Shown: positions 1 to 8,988 of the stretch, in pieces
How the letters are laid out: each line of letters opens with the position of its first letter
Position numbering within the stretch: the first letter of the stretch is position 1
Assembly: GCA_010094025.1 (NCBI GenBank)
Contig: ML991772.1
Coordinates: forward strand, 1-64,000
Length of the DNA: 64,000 nucleotides
Reading direction: 5' to 3'
DNA from: Viridothelium virens
Lineage: Eukaryota; Ascomycota; Dothideomycetes; Trypetheliales; Trypetheliaceae
The notes under the pieces: generated by a model
Databases searched by the model: none
The model's input: only the letters and a program-made list of their open reading frames with translations
Told to the model about the DNA's origin: nothing
Translations under genes and position numbers: made by a program

Positions 1-750
1 ATACACCTTCTCTTAATAAACAATAAGGCTATACTAATTAAGGGGGTATAATAATGTTTATAATGTTCTTTATAAAGTTGATCCAATTAACCTAGCCTAC
101 CGCGTAATCTCGCTATGCTCTACACGAGGGTCAATACGCGAGATTCTCAAACCTACTACATAGGTCCTCATTTTACTATTTAATTAGGTTTTTACTGTCC
201 TCAATTTCGATGAGGTTTATATAGAGCCCTTACCTCAGGTTACACAGAGAAATTAATCGAGTCCTTTTCTCCGAAAACGGTGTCTAACATCATCACAACC
301 ATCCACCTCTCCTCCTACTCGCGCTTTCCCGCCTCCTCCTACTTCCGCCTCAACTTGCCCTATTTCCCCCTCCACTGCCAATGTCCCGGCATCTGTTCCA
401 CCTCAGTACTATAGCGCTTCGCCTCTTCTTCGCGCTCCTCCTGGCGTATCAGGTACCTCTAGTGGCTCTGGACTTACGGATAGCGGACCCAACAACTCCA
501 CCGCCACGGCCATCACGTCCACCCCGTCCACCCCGTCCAGCGCAAGCAACCGGAGGAGAGAGGCCTCGCATTACGCGCACGCTGCGTCCCCGCAGGATGC
601 GGCCGCCTAGAATGCGAGTCTGAGGACGCCTGCGTCAACTCGTAGCACGCGTGCCCGGCGTCGGGACGTTGGTGGACAGGCCGGACGTCGCGGTGGTTGT
701 GGTAGTCTCTAAGAAAGAACTTGTGAGCGGCCGGCGGCAGTGGAAGTTTG
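1..750. other. AT-rich edge followed by proline/serine-rich coding-like stretch; no confident gene
   Basis: The first 280 bases are AT-rich with no recognisable gene. From about 302 to 610 one plus-strand frame stays open and reads as a Pro/Ser/Thr-rich segment with several PPP and TSTPSTPSS-type runs, but it has no in-frame ATG and ends at a stop near 610. This could be the disordered N-terminus of a gene lying mostly off the window, a decayed gene, or chance in CT-rich DNA. I assign no function. Confidence 0.3.
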
Positions 751-762
751 CTCGGGTGTCTA

Positions 763-1116
763 TGGGAGGGCGGCAGGACAGGGTTCGCCGTGACGGCCGC
801 GTCGCGCTGCCGAGGCGAGGTTGTCGCGGGAGGTGAAACCAATTGACTCGCTTTCGATCGCGTTGGCCTCCATCCAGGCGACCAAGAAGCTCAGAGCTTC
901 AGGGTAGATTCGGCCATCAAGAACGATATTCCTTAAGCCGAATTTGCCCTTCAAGCTTGCGCGAGCAGTGTTGCAAAATTGCCTTACGGCTTCGCGGCTC
1001 ACTTGAGCGACCAGTACTTGTCCGTTGGGGGCCCCGCCATCTAGCTGGGGCTCCTTGACCGCGATGTCAATATATCTGGAGCATTTTGTCCGATCGATGA
1101 ATATCGTTCTCTTCAT
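763..1116 (-). CDS. Small hypothetical protein, possibly BTB-like
   Basis: From the ATG at 1116 the frame gives about 118 residues. The middle has the pattern of small fungal BTB/POZ-like proteins: a segment reading VLVAQVSREAVRQFCNTA, then an IVLDGRIYPEALSFLVAWM-type helix pair. The frame is also open upstream of this ATG, so a more 5' start or exon is possible. The C-terminal 30 residues are basic and low in recognisable structure. The BTB assignment rests only on the alternation of hydrophobic positions and is weak. It could be a fragment of a larger decayed gene. Confidence 0.3.
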
Positions 1117-1185
1117 GACGGAGGCTGGCACCGGTGCTTGAGCTGTCGTCGCTCGTTGGGAAGCCGCCTGACGCTGGGCACCCAC

Positions 1186-2006
1186 TTGTGATATGGATTT
1201 GATGCCACTGGAGTCTAGAACTTAAGAGAGTGAAGTATGTGAACATTTCAATTTGTGTGGAATGCGTTATGAGAGAATGTCTCAAGTAAGTGATGTATTA
1301 TCCAGAGTGGATAACTCTGAAGGGGTTGCTAATTGTCCAACCAGGTCTGCTGGCGAAGGCCGTCTACGCAGGAGGCTGAACTCGCTGAGGGTGAGGTTTC
1401 ATAGATGGATCGATGAATTACGACCGACGTGACCTGCGTGTAACACTGTCACGGGCCAAAATTAACTACAATAGGCCAAAGTTAGATCGGGTGAAACAGC
1501 GTGATTTCAGACCAGCCCAGAACCGTGTACCAGCCCTGTGCTGTGAAGGACGAGCTCTTTGCGAACCTCCATGCTGAGGTTGATTAACACTAACCTGGTC
1601 AAAGCTATTATGAACACGGGTCACGAAGCCATCTACCGTAGTGACCACAGCTAATAATGGGCGTATGCAGCCGCCCTACCACGTATTGTGGAATTGTGAA
1701 TACAAGACGTGATGCACAGGAACCACCAGGACTTCTGGATTGAGATACTATCATGATAGACTGACTATCCCAGAGTGCCTGTATCGAAGATTTACTGAAC
1801 CCTCAGGACCCACATGCTGCTCACATGGATAGCTGACTGATGAAAACAAAGGAAGATTGTGTAAAGGACAAGGGAAATCTTGCTGGAGCGCGTCCAGCGC
1901 ACTACAAGGGGTAAAGACTGAAATCTCGTCCTCAAATAATTGAGCAGCTCAACTGCCATATCTCTTTCCTGCCTTCCATCCCTTCCCTCTGCTTCCTTTA
2001 CTTCCT
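1186..2006. other. Gene-free stretch
   Basis: I see no coding frame with convincing codon texture, RNA gene or repeat here. A CT-rich microsatellite-like stretch (repeats of the type CTTCCTTTACTTCC) lies around 1980-2070 and corresponds to the Gly/Arg-rich end of the reading frame on the opposite strand. Confidence 0.4.
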
Positions 2007-3318
2007 TTACTTCCTCCGCCCCCCTCCGCCTCCACCCCTTCCTGTACTTCCTGTACTTCCTCCCACTCTACCTCTTTTTGCACTTTCTCCCGGCTGCCCG
2101 CCACCCGACCGATGCTCTTCCACCGTTTCCATCATTTTCCCCAGCTCCTTGACCTGATCAGAGCCCTCACTCGGCCTACGAGACGATGATTCAGAAGGCG
2201 CATAGAGCATCTGTTGTCCTCCTGGCCACTCCTGCCCGGGCGTGCCCGTTCTACCACCCGTGCGAGAAGGACTGCCAACACTCAGTGGCTGCTGAGTAAG
2301 GCCTGAGGATGCTTGGGATTTGTACCCTCGGAAGTCGAACAGCGCTCCCATACCTTGTGAACTGGGGCTAGGGCTGGGACTCCTGGAGCCGGTGGTGCCT
2401 GTTGCGTGTCCACTTTCGCTACGCACGCGTTGGAGTGGGTGCGGAATTTCTCTGCGAGAGCTGGACCCTGCTGCTGCAGTTCCCGACGGGCCTGCAATGG
2501 GAGAAGAGCCAGACGGGAAAGATGTGGTATGAGATTGTGCGGCTCGCCCCATCTCTCGTTCCTCGTCCCGTCTCTGTTCGATCTGGTCCTCAACCCAATT
2601 CTTTAAATCCTGTTGAACCGCTTCCCCAGGGAAGAAGTCATCTATTTCATTCCCGGTATGTCCGAACTGGTCATAGACGATGTAGGTGGCCAGTTTCTCG
2701 GCTATGCGTGCCTTTGTGTCTCTCCTAATCTCTTCTGACTCCAATTCGCCGAAAGGGGTGTTGAGGAGACTGTCCTGCTGAGCCTCAACTGGCATTTTGG
2801 AAATTCTATCAGATGCCTCTTCTATTGTGAGCATGCGCCTGACAATTGGCCAATCTTTCACAGTGAGATTTTCAACACTCAGAGTAAAGTCATATCGGTC
2901 CTGTTCCGGCATGCGCATTGCTTCCAGGCCGGTTAAGTGCCTATAGAGCTTCCTTTTCATTTCCCTTGCTTCCGTGGCAAAAAAATGCTTCTCCACATAG
3001 TGCTCCAACGAAGGTATATCCTGCTGAAATTCTTTGATTATCGTCTAGATGAGTCTTGGCTTCCAGTTTTCTTCGGTGTGGTGAACAGCACCCTTTTTGA
3101 CCATTTCCTTTCGCGTTCGTTTGCGTAGATCTGCGGGCACATTTTCAAGTAGTCGGTCCTGCATTTTACGATAGGATGACACTCTCAAAATGATTTCTGC
3201 ACAACCTTTCGAGTTCTCCTATTTTCCAAGAATACGAACTTCAGCGCGCTCTTTGACGCGCGGCACATTGGCTTGCCTTTCTCGCTCTAATTCCGAATGC
3301 CTGTCAGGTTGACTCATT
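2007..3318 (-). pseudogene. Unrecognised protein frame, broken toward its 5' end
   Basis: An open stretch of about 333 residues runs from 3008 to 2007. The N-terminal two thirds looks like real protein: charged, helix-forming, with segments such as LSVENLTVKDWPIVRRML and FPGEAVQQDLKNWVEDQIEQ. The last 150 residues are a disordered Ser/Pro/Gly tail ending in a run of glycines and arginines. The same frame continues upstream to an ATG near 3315 with similar helical, Lys/Arg/Glu-rich texture, but that part is interrupted, about two breaks in all, so the gene looks inactive. I do not recognise the family. Its setting in a repeat-bearing, gene-poor stretch is compatible with a mobile-element origin, but nothing proves that. 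Confidence 0.35.
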
Positions 3319-4104
3319 GCTTCGGATAGTGGCGTTCAATATATGATATCACAAAATACGGCTTGAAGCTAGAAACCCAGATCACATGGAAAAGAACTAC
3401 TATAAGAAATTTGTCGTTCGTATCTGCCGACCAATGTCGGGGATACAAGGGCCAAGAAGAGGGTTCAGCCGGTAAAAACAGGCAAACAATAGCAAGCTGG
3501 TATAAGGAGTAAGAAGAAACCTGCAATGGTCCAAGGACTGCGCCCTTCTTGTAGGTGAGATTGAGCTATGAATGGAGCAAACGAAGGGTAATCGGGTTCA
3601 CTCAAGTATTGAATCATGTTTGCTTTGGCGAAGAATGAATCTTTTACGCTGGCATGACCTTCATCGCCAGCAAACTTTTAGATGAAACCCTATCACCGAT
3701 TTACTTGACTGCGTGAGCCGTCAGATAAGAACTATGGATTGCAAGTCAACATCTTATTTGCATTCTCCCCCTAGACTTGAGTCGCTGTCATTCACAAAGT
3801 GCTAGAGGTCATGCTGACAACTTTAGCTGCGAATGATTTACTTTACTCCCCCTTTCCATCTTTGTCGTAACATCTGATAGATATGGCTTGTTCAATGTAG
3901 CCTCAACTTCTGGCGGGACGTGAGACTATGACGATCAGCATCCATCCAGACTCCCAGCCATCTTCTTCGATCGAAGGTCCTGCTGAAACGACCGCTCGAA
4001 TGCACTCCTTTCGGTTTCAAGGATGACGCCAATTCGCTTCAGGCCGTCTTTGGGAGTGAATTCATGAATATTCACCAGCCCGTATCTCTGTAATTGATCT
4101 TCAC
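3319..4104. other. Gene-free stretch
   Basis: No convincing gene. A plus-strand ATG at 3929 opens a short Ser/Pro-rich frame of about 32 codons that could be a first exon of the coding-like segment at 4105-4432, but I could not join them with acceptable splice sites. Confidence 0.3.
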
Positions 4105-4432
4105 CCCATAGAAACAGCCTGAGGGCCTCCTACAACCAATACATTGCATCGTTCCACCTCTGCGTCGACAACTACACCGATCTCTAGGATCCATTCGGTC
4201 CGCTGACACCTTCTCTTTGCAATGCGTCCGTGACGAGCGCGGTCGACCATACACCCAGAAGGCGCAGCTCCGCGTCAAACGCAAATGGCTCAAGCTGGTA
4301 AGTCATACTCGTTATTAGACCATTGATCTCCCAAACCTTAGGCTAATTCTGCCACCTTTTCCTTGGCATTCGCCGACAAATTTGGTCTTCCTGTGTCGCA
4401 GCCGGAAGGTGGCCGTGTCGGTCGCTGAGGAA
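4105..4432 (+). pseudogene. Coding-like fragment with one plausible intron, unknown function
   Basis: One plus-strand frame reads about 62 codons of protein-like sequence ending in a basic segment (RDERGRPYTQKAQLRVKRK), directly followed by a good donor GTAAGT at 4298. Splicing to the TTAG at about 4341 resumes in phase with a further 30 or so residues (core ATFSLAFADKFGLPVSQPEG) and a stop at 4430-4432. No start codon is present in frame; the 5' side reaches a stop at the CATAG just before. I read it as the 3' end of a decayed or mis-seen gene of unknown family. In-phase splicing is the main reason to list it. Confidence 0.25.
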
Positions 4433-5566
4433 GATATCAACAGTTCTCATCTCGGTGGGCTGCCAAGTTGACACATTGCTGAGAAGGCCATAGAAATGGT
4501 CGATGAAGACGGAGCCAGTGGCTCAGTTCGAGCGCTCAAAGCCGGCAGAAAGTTGGATACCCTGCGCCGTGTCGTTTTCGACGTTCGACTGGGCGATGAT
4601 TGAAAGGATCTCATTGTAGTATGAGGAACCCCGAAGCGCTTGCCATGTGTCGAGCTACGCGAACACAAGCGCGGACCAAGCTGTTGTGCTAATCATAGGG
4701 CTTAACAGTACCCAATCGAGTACCTTACCGCGGCTGGGGGGTTCCTCAACTGGTAATTAATACAATGTTACCTCAGTTTAGCTGTCATGACCATGTTGGC
4801 CTATGTTAAGGCGATGTTAGCATGGACCAACAAGATTATAACAGTAGAGTCGAAATAATATTGTATTAATTACCAGTTGAGGAACCCCCCAGCCATGGTA
4901 AGGTAGTATTTTCGATGGCTTGGCCAGGTATGGATGGGACTGCATGAATACTGCAATTTACAGGAGGCTAGGGGCATTCGTCTAGATCATCGACTGAAGG
5001 CAGGCCCGCGGGCCGCGGTATGTCGGTCAATGGGCGGATCTGTGAACCAACGCAGCAGGCGTAGATTATTTCGGTACCTTATGGACACCCTCCGTTCTGC
5101 TTGTAGCTTCCCTACCAGCTTAAGGAATGTGACGACCTTGACTTTGTACATATTCGCCTCTGATTGTGCAATTTGACCAGGAGCGGATCTCAGTAAAAGA
5201 GCCGAAATTCTGGGACCAATTGTTCCTCTGTTATTTTGCAGGCAAAGATAGGACGAAACTAATGTCGTTGCTCCACATTGAACTTCATTCAGCGTGAGTT
5301 AGGGGCAAAACACCAAGATCTAGTTAAATGCCTTATACATATAATTGATTTTGAAAGGTAGCTTGGTAACTGAATGACGTTCAAGAAGTACTGTTCAACC
5401 CTATTTCTAGATGGCCGTTGCTGTTTCATCTCTATCTGGTTTGGGGCCGCTCTGTAAAAATTTTATGAAAAATCAGGTTCTGACTAAGTACAGTTACAAT
5501 TCATTACCAGGACAAAAAAATCAAACCAGATGAGCCTATGATAACCGAATTACTAACATCGCTACC
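4433..5566. other. Gene-free stretch containing an inverted-repeat element
   Basis: Apart from the small inverted-repeat element at 4723-4903 I see no gene, RNA or repeat here. Confidence 0.4.
4723..4903. mobile_element. MITE-like element with ~43-bp terminal inverted repeats and TA flanks
   Basis: The left arm (4721-4765) and the reverse complement of the right arm (4861-4905) match over 45 bases with only two differences (CCGCGG against CCATGG). Each arm carries GGCTGGGGGGTTCCTCAACT. The ends are bounded by TA on both sides (4721-4722 and 4904-4905), as expected for the TA target-site duplication of Tc1/mariner-type (including fungal Fot1/pogo) elements. The unit is only 181 bp, with no coding capacity in its roughly 95-bp interior, so it is non-autonomous. 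Both arm differences are transition-type, compatible with light RIP or ordinary decay. The near-identical arms suggest a fairly young insertion. Confidence 0.75.
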
Positions 5567-6799
5567 TCAGATTCCTACCCAATCATAACTCGGTAGTTTC
5601 CAGTTTGTCTCTGACTCGCCCTGAAAGAGTTTGTATATCTTTGTCTTGCTCACAAACCACAAGGCAGAGTCTCTTAGACGAAGGCCCCAGGCGGTCTGTG
5701 GAAATGCAATCTGTGGGAAACCGGGTGGAAGGTCTTCCATTTTTGCGTAGATGGGTCGGAAGACTTCCTCGTATCTCTCCAGAGCCTGTGGAATGTCATT
5801 GCTGCTCCGTATCTTCGAGAGTTCTCCCGCGAGCACATAAGCACTCTCAATAGCAAGGTCCGTTCCAACACCAAAGGTTGCGAAGGCTGCATCCCCCACC
5901 ACGGCAGCACGTCCATTCGTCCACTTCGAAAGCTTCACCTGCGCCGCTCGGCTCATATAAAAGTCTTCTGCATCATCCATGCCTTCCAACACCCGCTTTG
6001 CTTCCCAGCCTGCGTTTTCAAAGTAGTTGTGGAGCATACGTTTGGTGTCTTCCGTTCCATTTTCCAAAGCCTCTTCGACGGCTGGATCCCGTTTCCCTCG
6101 TGCTGGCATCGTAATGCATAGGTATGTTCCCATAGTAGAAGGGTTCCGATGTGGACGTAACATGATGCTGAGGCCTTTCGGGATATTATACCATTGCCAG
6201 TGCTTTGGATCATCCGGTCGACTCGGAATGCTAAAGAATGCAATATACTGGCCTAAGAAATTGTAGCTATCCTTGAGAACTTGCTCGTCCAGGATTAGCG
6301 GTCGAGTCTTCGAAGTAGATCCATCTGCAGCGACAACTAAATGAAATTTGTCTTTTGATCCGCTGGTGAAGGTCACGTTGACATCTCTATCAGTCTGTTC
6401 GAGAGATTTGACAGAATCACCATACATATAGCGGATATTACCCAGACCCTCAGTAGCCTTGAGGAAGAGCTCTGAGAGATCTGCTCTTAGGATTTCGATC
6501 GAAGAAGTGAAAGCATCGCCGGCGTTAAATTGAGCAAAATATTTTCCCGAGGGCTTCAGAATTCTTGTGCCTTCTTCTGTCGTATGTCGTGAGCGAATAG
6601 CCTCCTCCAAGTTCATCCCCTTGACGATTTCGATTGCTGGACCATGGATGTCAATCGACTGCCCGGTGACTCTCGGAGAAGGTGATCGTTCGACGATTGT
6701 AATGGATATATCATGACGTGTTCTGGAGAGCCAGTATGCGAGACATGGGCCTGCAATGCCTGCCCCCACTACGAGGACCTTCAATTCGAGATTTGACAT
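5567..6799 (-). CDS. FAD-dependent monooxygenase (PHBH/TetX-like group A)
   Basis: A single intact exon encodes 410 residues, normal for the aromatic-hydroxylase-like flavoprotein monooxygenases that use NAD(P)H and O2 to hydroxylate small aromatic or polyketide substrates. The Rossmann FAD site is VVGAGIAGPCLAYWL at residues 9-23, the DG motif is VVAADGSTSKTR around residue 160, and the GD motif is VVGDAAFATFGVGTDLAI near residue 303. There is no signal peptide or membrane anchor, so it is probably cytosolic. The start chosen has an acidic glycine-poor leader and then the Rossmann strand, as usual. It has no introns, unlike the core genes further right, and no biosynthetic backbone gene lies nearby, so the substrate cannot be guessed. 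Confidence 0.88.
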   Translation of the reverse strand: MSNLELKVLVVGAGIAGPCLAYWLSRTRHDISITIVERSPSPRVTGQSIDIHGPAIEIVKGMNLEEAIRSRHTTEEGTRILKPSGKYFAQFNAGDAFTSSIEILRADLSELFLKATEGLGNIRYMYGDSVKSLEQTDRDVNVTFTSGSKDKFHLVVAADGSTSKTRPLILDEQVLKDSYNFLGQYIAFFSIPSRPDDPKHWQWYNIPKGLSIMLRPHRNPSTMGTYLCITMPARGKRDPAVEEALENGTEDTKRMLHNYFENAGWEAKRVLEGMDDAEDFYMSRAAQVKLSKWTNGRAAVVGDAAFATFGVGTDLAIESAYVLAGELSKIRSSNDIPQALERYEEVFRPIYAKMEDLPPGFPQIAFPQTAWGLRLRDSALWFVSKTKIYKLFQGESETNWKLPSYDWVGI

Positions 6800-8371
6800 T
6801 TTTTTTGTCGTCCGTTGGGAATGTATGTCTGATGCGAGTAAGTCGTGTATGAACGCAGGAGGTATGCCTGAAAAGGTCTAGAGAAGCAAGTTGAATTGGA
6901 AGGTACTGCATTTCGGGCAACTCTGTTCGTTTTATAGCTGCGTTGGCAATAGATTGCGTTCCCTTTAACATCAGTCTTTGTATAGAGACGTAGAGACCGA
7001 GCGAGCAAAAGGAGTAAAGGGTCGGGGATTTTTGTAAGGCTCGGGGCCCGAGCCCAGGAATCCCACCAATCGGACACCGTTCTGTAGATTTCACCATTAC
7101 CTAAGCCAACTTGTAGAATATACCCTAAAGCCGCTACATCGTTCTTCACATTTACTATAATTATATGATGAGGGCGACAATAGGCACTTAGGTACTGTAG
7201 ACTGTAGGCGTCACTAACCAGTGCCCCACATCAGCCGCCAAGGCTGGAAAGAGAGAACCAAAAACCAATCAATCAATCGATCAATCAGACTGGATACGAG
7301 ACTGCAGTTGTCTGATACTGTGACGTCGCAAGAGAGGGTCTACGACTGCGGACCAACAGCTTGACTTCCAAAGATATCGAGAAAGTCCGCTGTACGCCTG
7401 CTGCGTTCTGTTTGATGACGTAGTTGCCTCTTTGGAAAACTGATCTTCACAAGACGAAACGCAATCGGAAGTCTTACATGTCCACTGCTCGTTAAATGAA
7501 GTTAGTCCCGTATATGGTTGAAGGGAGGCAAGCCTCTGCCCCTCGAATTTGATGGGATTCAAGGATCTTGTCTAACCAAAAGCAATGAACCTTATGGCTC
7601 CAGGAGAAGGAAGGTATTAGAGACGTTGTCGGCAACGCTAGAACCGGCTCACATCCGACCTGTGGTCCAATAGTACATGTACTGTGTGCTGCTCTAGTCG
7701 TATCCAGAACCGAACTCCGTTCGCACTGACCACTGCCCTACCCAGTGGATCAACAGGCCAGGACAGGATAGGGCACTCCTCGGCACGTTGCGCGTAGAGG
7801 TAGAGGTTTCCGCCGCCTCGCGCCCCGCCCCCGCTCACCCGCACGGCCCATCCTTACACACCCCTCGACCTAAATTTTAAATTTAATGAGCTTTGGAATA
7901 TTAGTTATTAAGATAACAGAGTTTGAAATTCAATGAAACTTGATGCAAAAGGGGTGGGCCTGTGTAGGTTGGGGGATAAACTCGTATCCCACCCAACCTC
8001 TTCGCTTTGTCGGTCAGGAATTGTTCCGCATCTGATGCCAAGAAAATTTCATTGTCATGACAAATCAGCATTGCCGGAGGTAAATATAGCTGCACAGGCT
8101 TGGACGTGGACTTGGAGCTCGGTAGTAATGTAAGAATCTACCGTGTCTGCTGTCTTCGACGTGCTTTAGTGCTTTCCCATCGAATGCAGCATGATGCAGA
8201 CATCTGATGCAGCAAATTGCGGGATAGAGTAGCGGACCGGCGTGAACAGTCAGCTTGGAGTCATACCTGAGAGCAGGCTACTCCTCTTGTCACTCAAAAA
8301 CAGATCGCAGCTCTTCCCCAAAATCTGCGTAAAACGTGTCGCGACAGCCAAGTCGCAAAAGCACCATCAGA
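6800..8371. other. Intergenic stretch with a GC-rich patch and a strong hairpin
   Basis: No gene is recognisable between the monooxygenase start and the RidA-family gene. Notable contents are a GC-rich patch (7800-7850) and a nearly perfect hairpin at 7967-7998 (12-bp left arm, 14-bp right arm, 6-base loop). Confidence 0.4.
7967..7998. repeat. Strong hairpin
   Basis: The left arm GGTTGGGGGATA (7967-7978) pairs with TATCCCACCCAACC (7985-7998) around a 6-base loop, with a short bulge on the right arm. There is no U-run and no adjoining RNA gene. It may be the core of a decayed inverted-repeat element, since weakly complementary flanks containing TTTCATT and AATGAAA lie on both sides. Confidence 0.45.
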
Positions 8372-8830
8372 ATGACGAGCACTACCGACACCAACAAACC
8401 TCGCACTTTTAGCCCCGAGGACGCCCCAGCTGCAGCACCTAACTACCATCAAGTTGCAATAACGCCCATTCTGCCAACCAGCCGGCTCATCACGCTTGCC
8501 GGCCAGGTCAACTTGGATGCTGCTTCCAGGAACGTCCCATTCCTCGAACAAGTCAAGGGCGCATATAAAAACGTGGCCATCTGTCTGAAAGCTGCGGGTG
8601 CCTCTCCACGAGATATTATCCATACACGTCAGTACATAGTTCGAGAGACTGGAGATCCGACGTTGGATAGCAAAGACATTGCGGATCGGGGTTGGGGTCC
8701 CTTGTGGAGGGAATTTCTGGATGAAGAGGCAGAAGGACACCGGCCCCCGGACACGGTTCTAGGGGTAGCCAGCCTCGCGACAAAGACGCTGCTGTTTGAA
8801 ATTGAAGTTTGGGCTATAGTGCATGCTTGA
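8372..8830 (+). CDS. RidA/YjgF/YER057c/UK114 family protein
   Basis: Starting at the ATG at 8372 the protein has 152 residues, close to the typical length of fungal RidA-family members with an N-terminal extension. RidA proteins hydrolyse reactive enamine/imine intermediates released by PLP enzymes; subfamily members have other, mostly unknown, roles. The fold signature is visible as SRLITLAGQVNLDA, EQVKGAYKNVAICLKAAGAS and a C-terminal strand LLFEIEVWAIVHA. An in-frame ATG at 8336 would add 12 basic residues; I prefer 8372 because homologues normally begin close to that point. The canonical C-terminal substrate-binding Arg of the archetype is not obvious, so it may belong to a divergent RidA subfamily. 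It has no intron. It converges on the flavoprotein gene with only about 160 bp between the stops. Confidence 0.8.
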   Translation: MTSTTDTNKPRTFSPEDAPAAAPNYHQVAITPILPTSRLITLAGQVNLDAASRNVPFLEQVKGAYKNVAICLKAAGASPRDIIHTRQYIVRETGDPTLDSKDIADRGWGPLWREFLDEEAEGHRPPDTVLGVASLATKTLLFEIEVWAIVHA

Positions 8831-8988
8831 GCAAGGAATTTGACGGCAGTATTCAAGGGGACGGCCTTCACCATCACCATCGAGTCAGTAATCAGACCCA
8901 GAATCTATGGAGAAAGTCAAAGCAGACCAAAGCTCAAATAACTCGAATGAGATGATGCATTGAGAAGCGTAAGCACCTGTCAATATAA

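Noticed and set aside
1-300. Retroelement terminal repeat at the left edge
   Set aside because: AT-rich, but no terminal repeat pair, primer-binding site or reverse transcriptase sequence could be recognised in the window.
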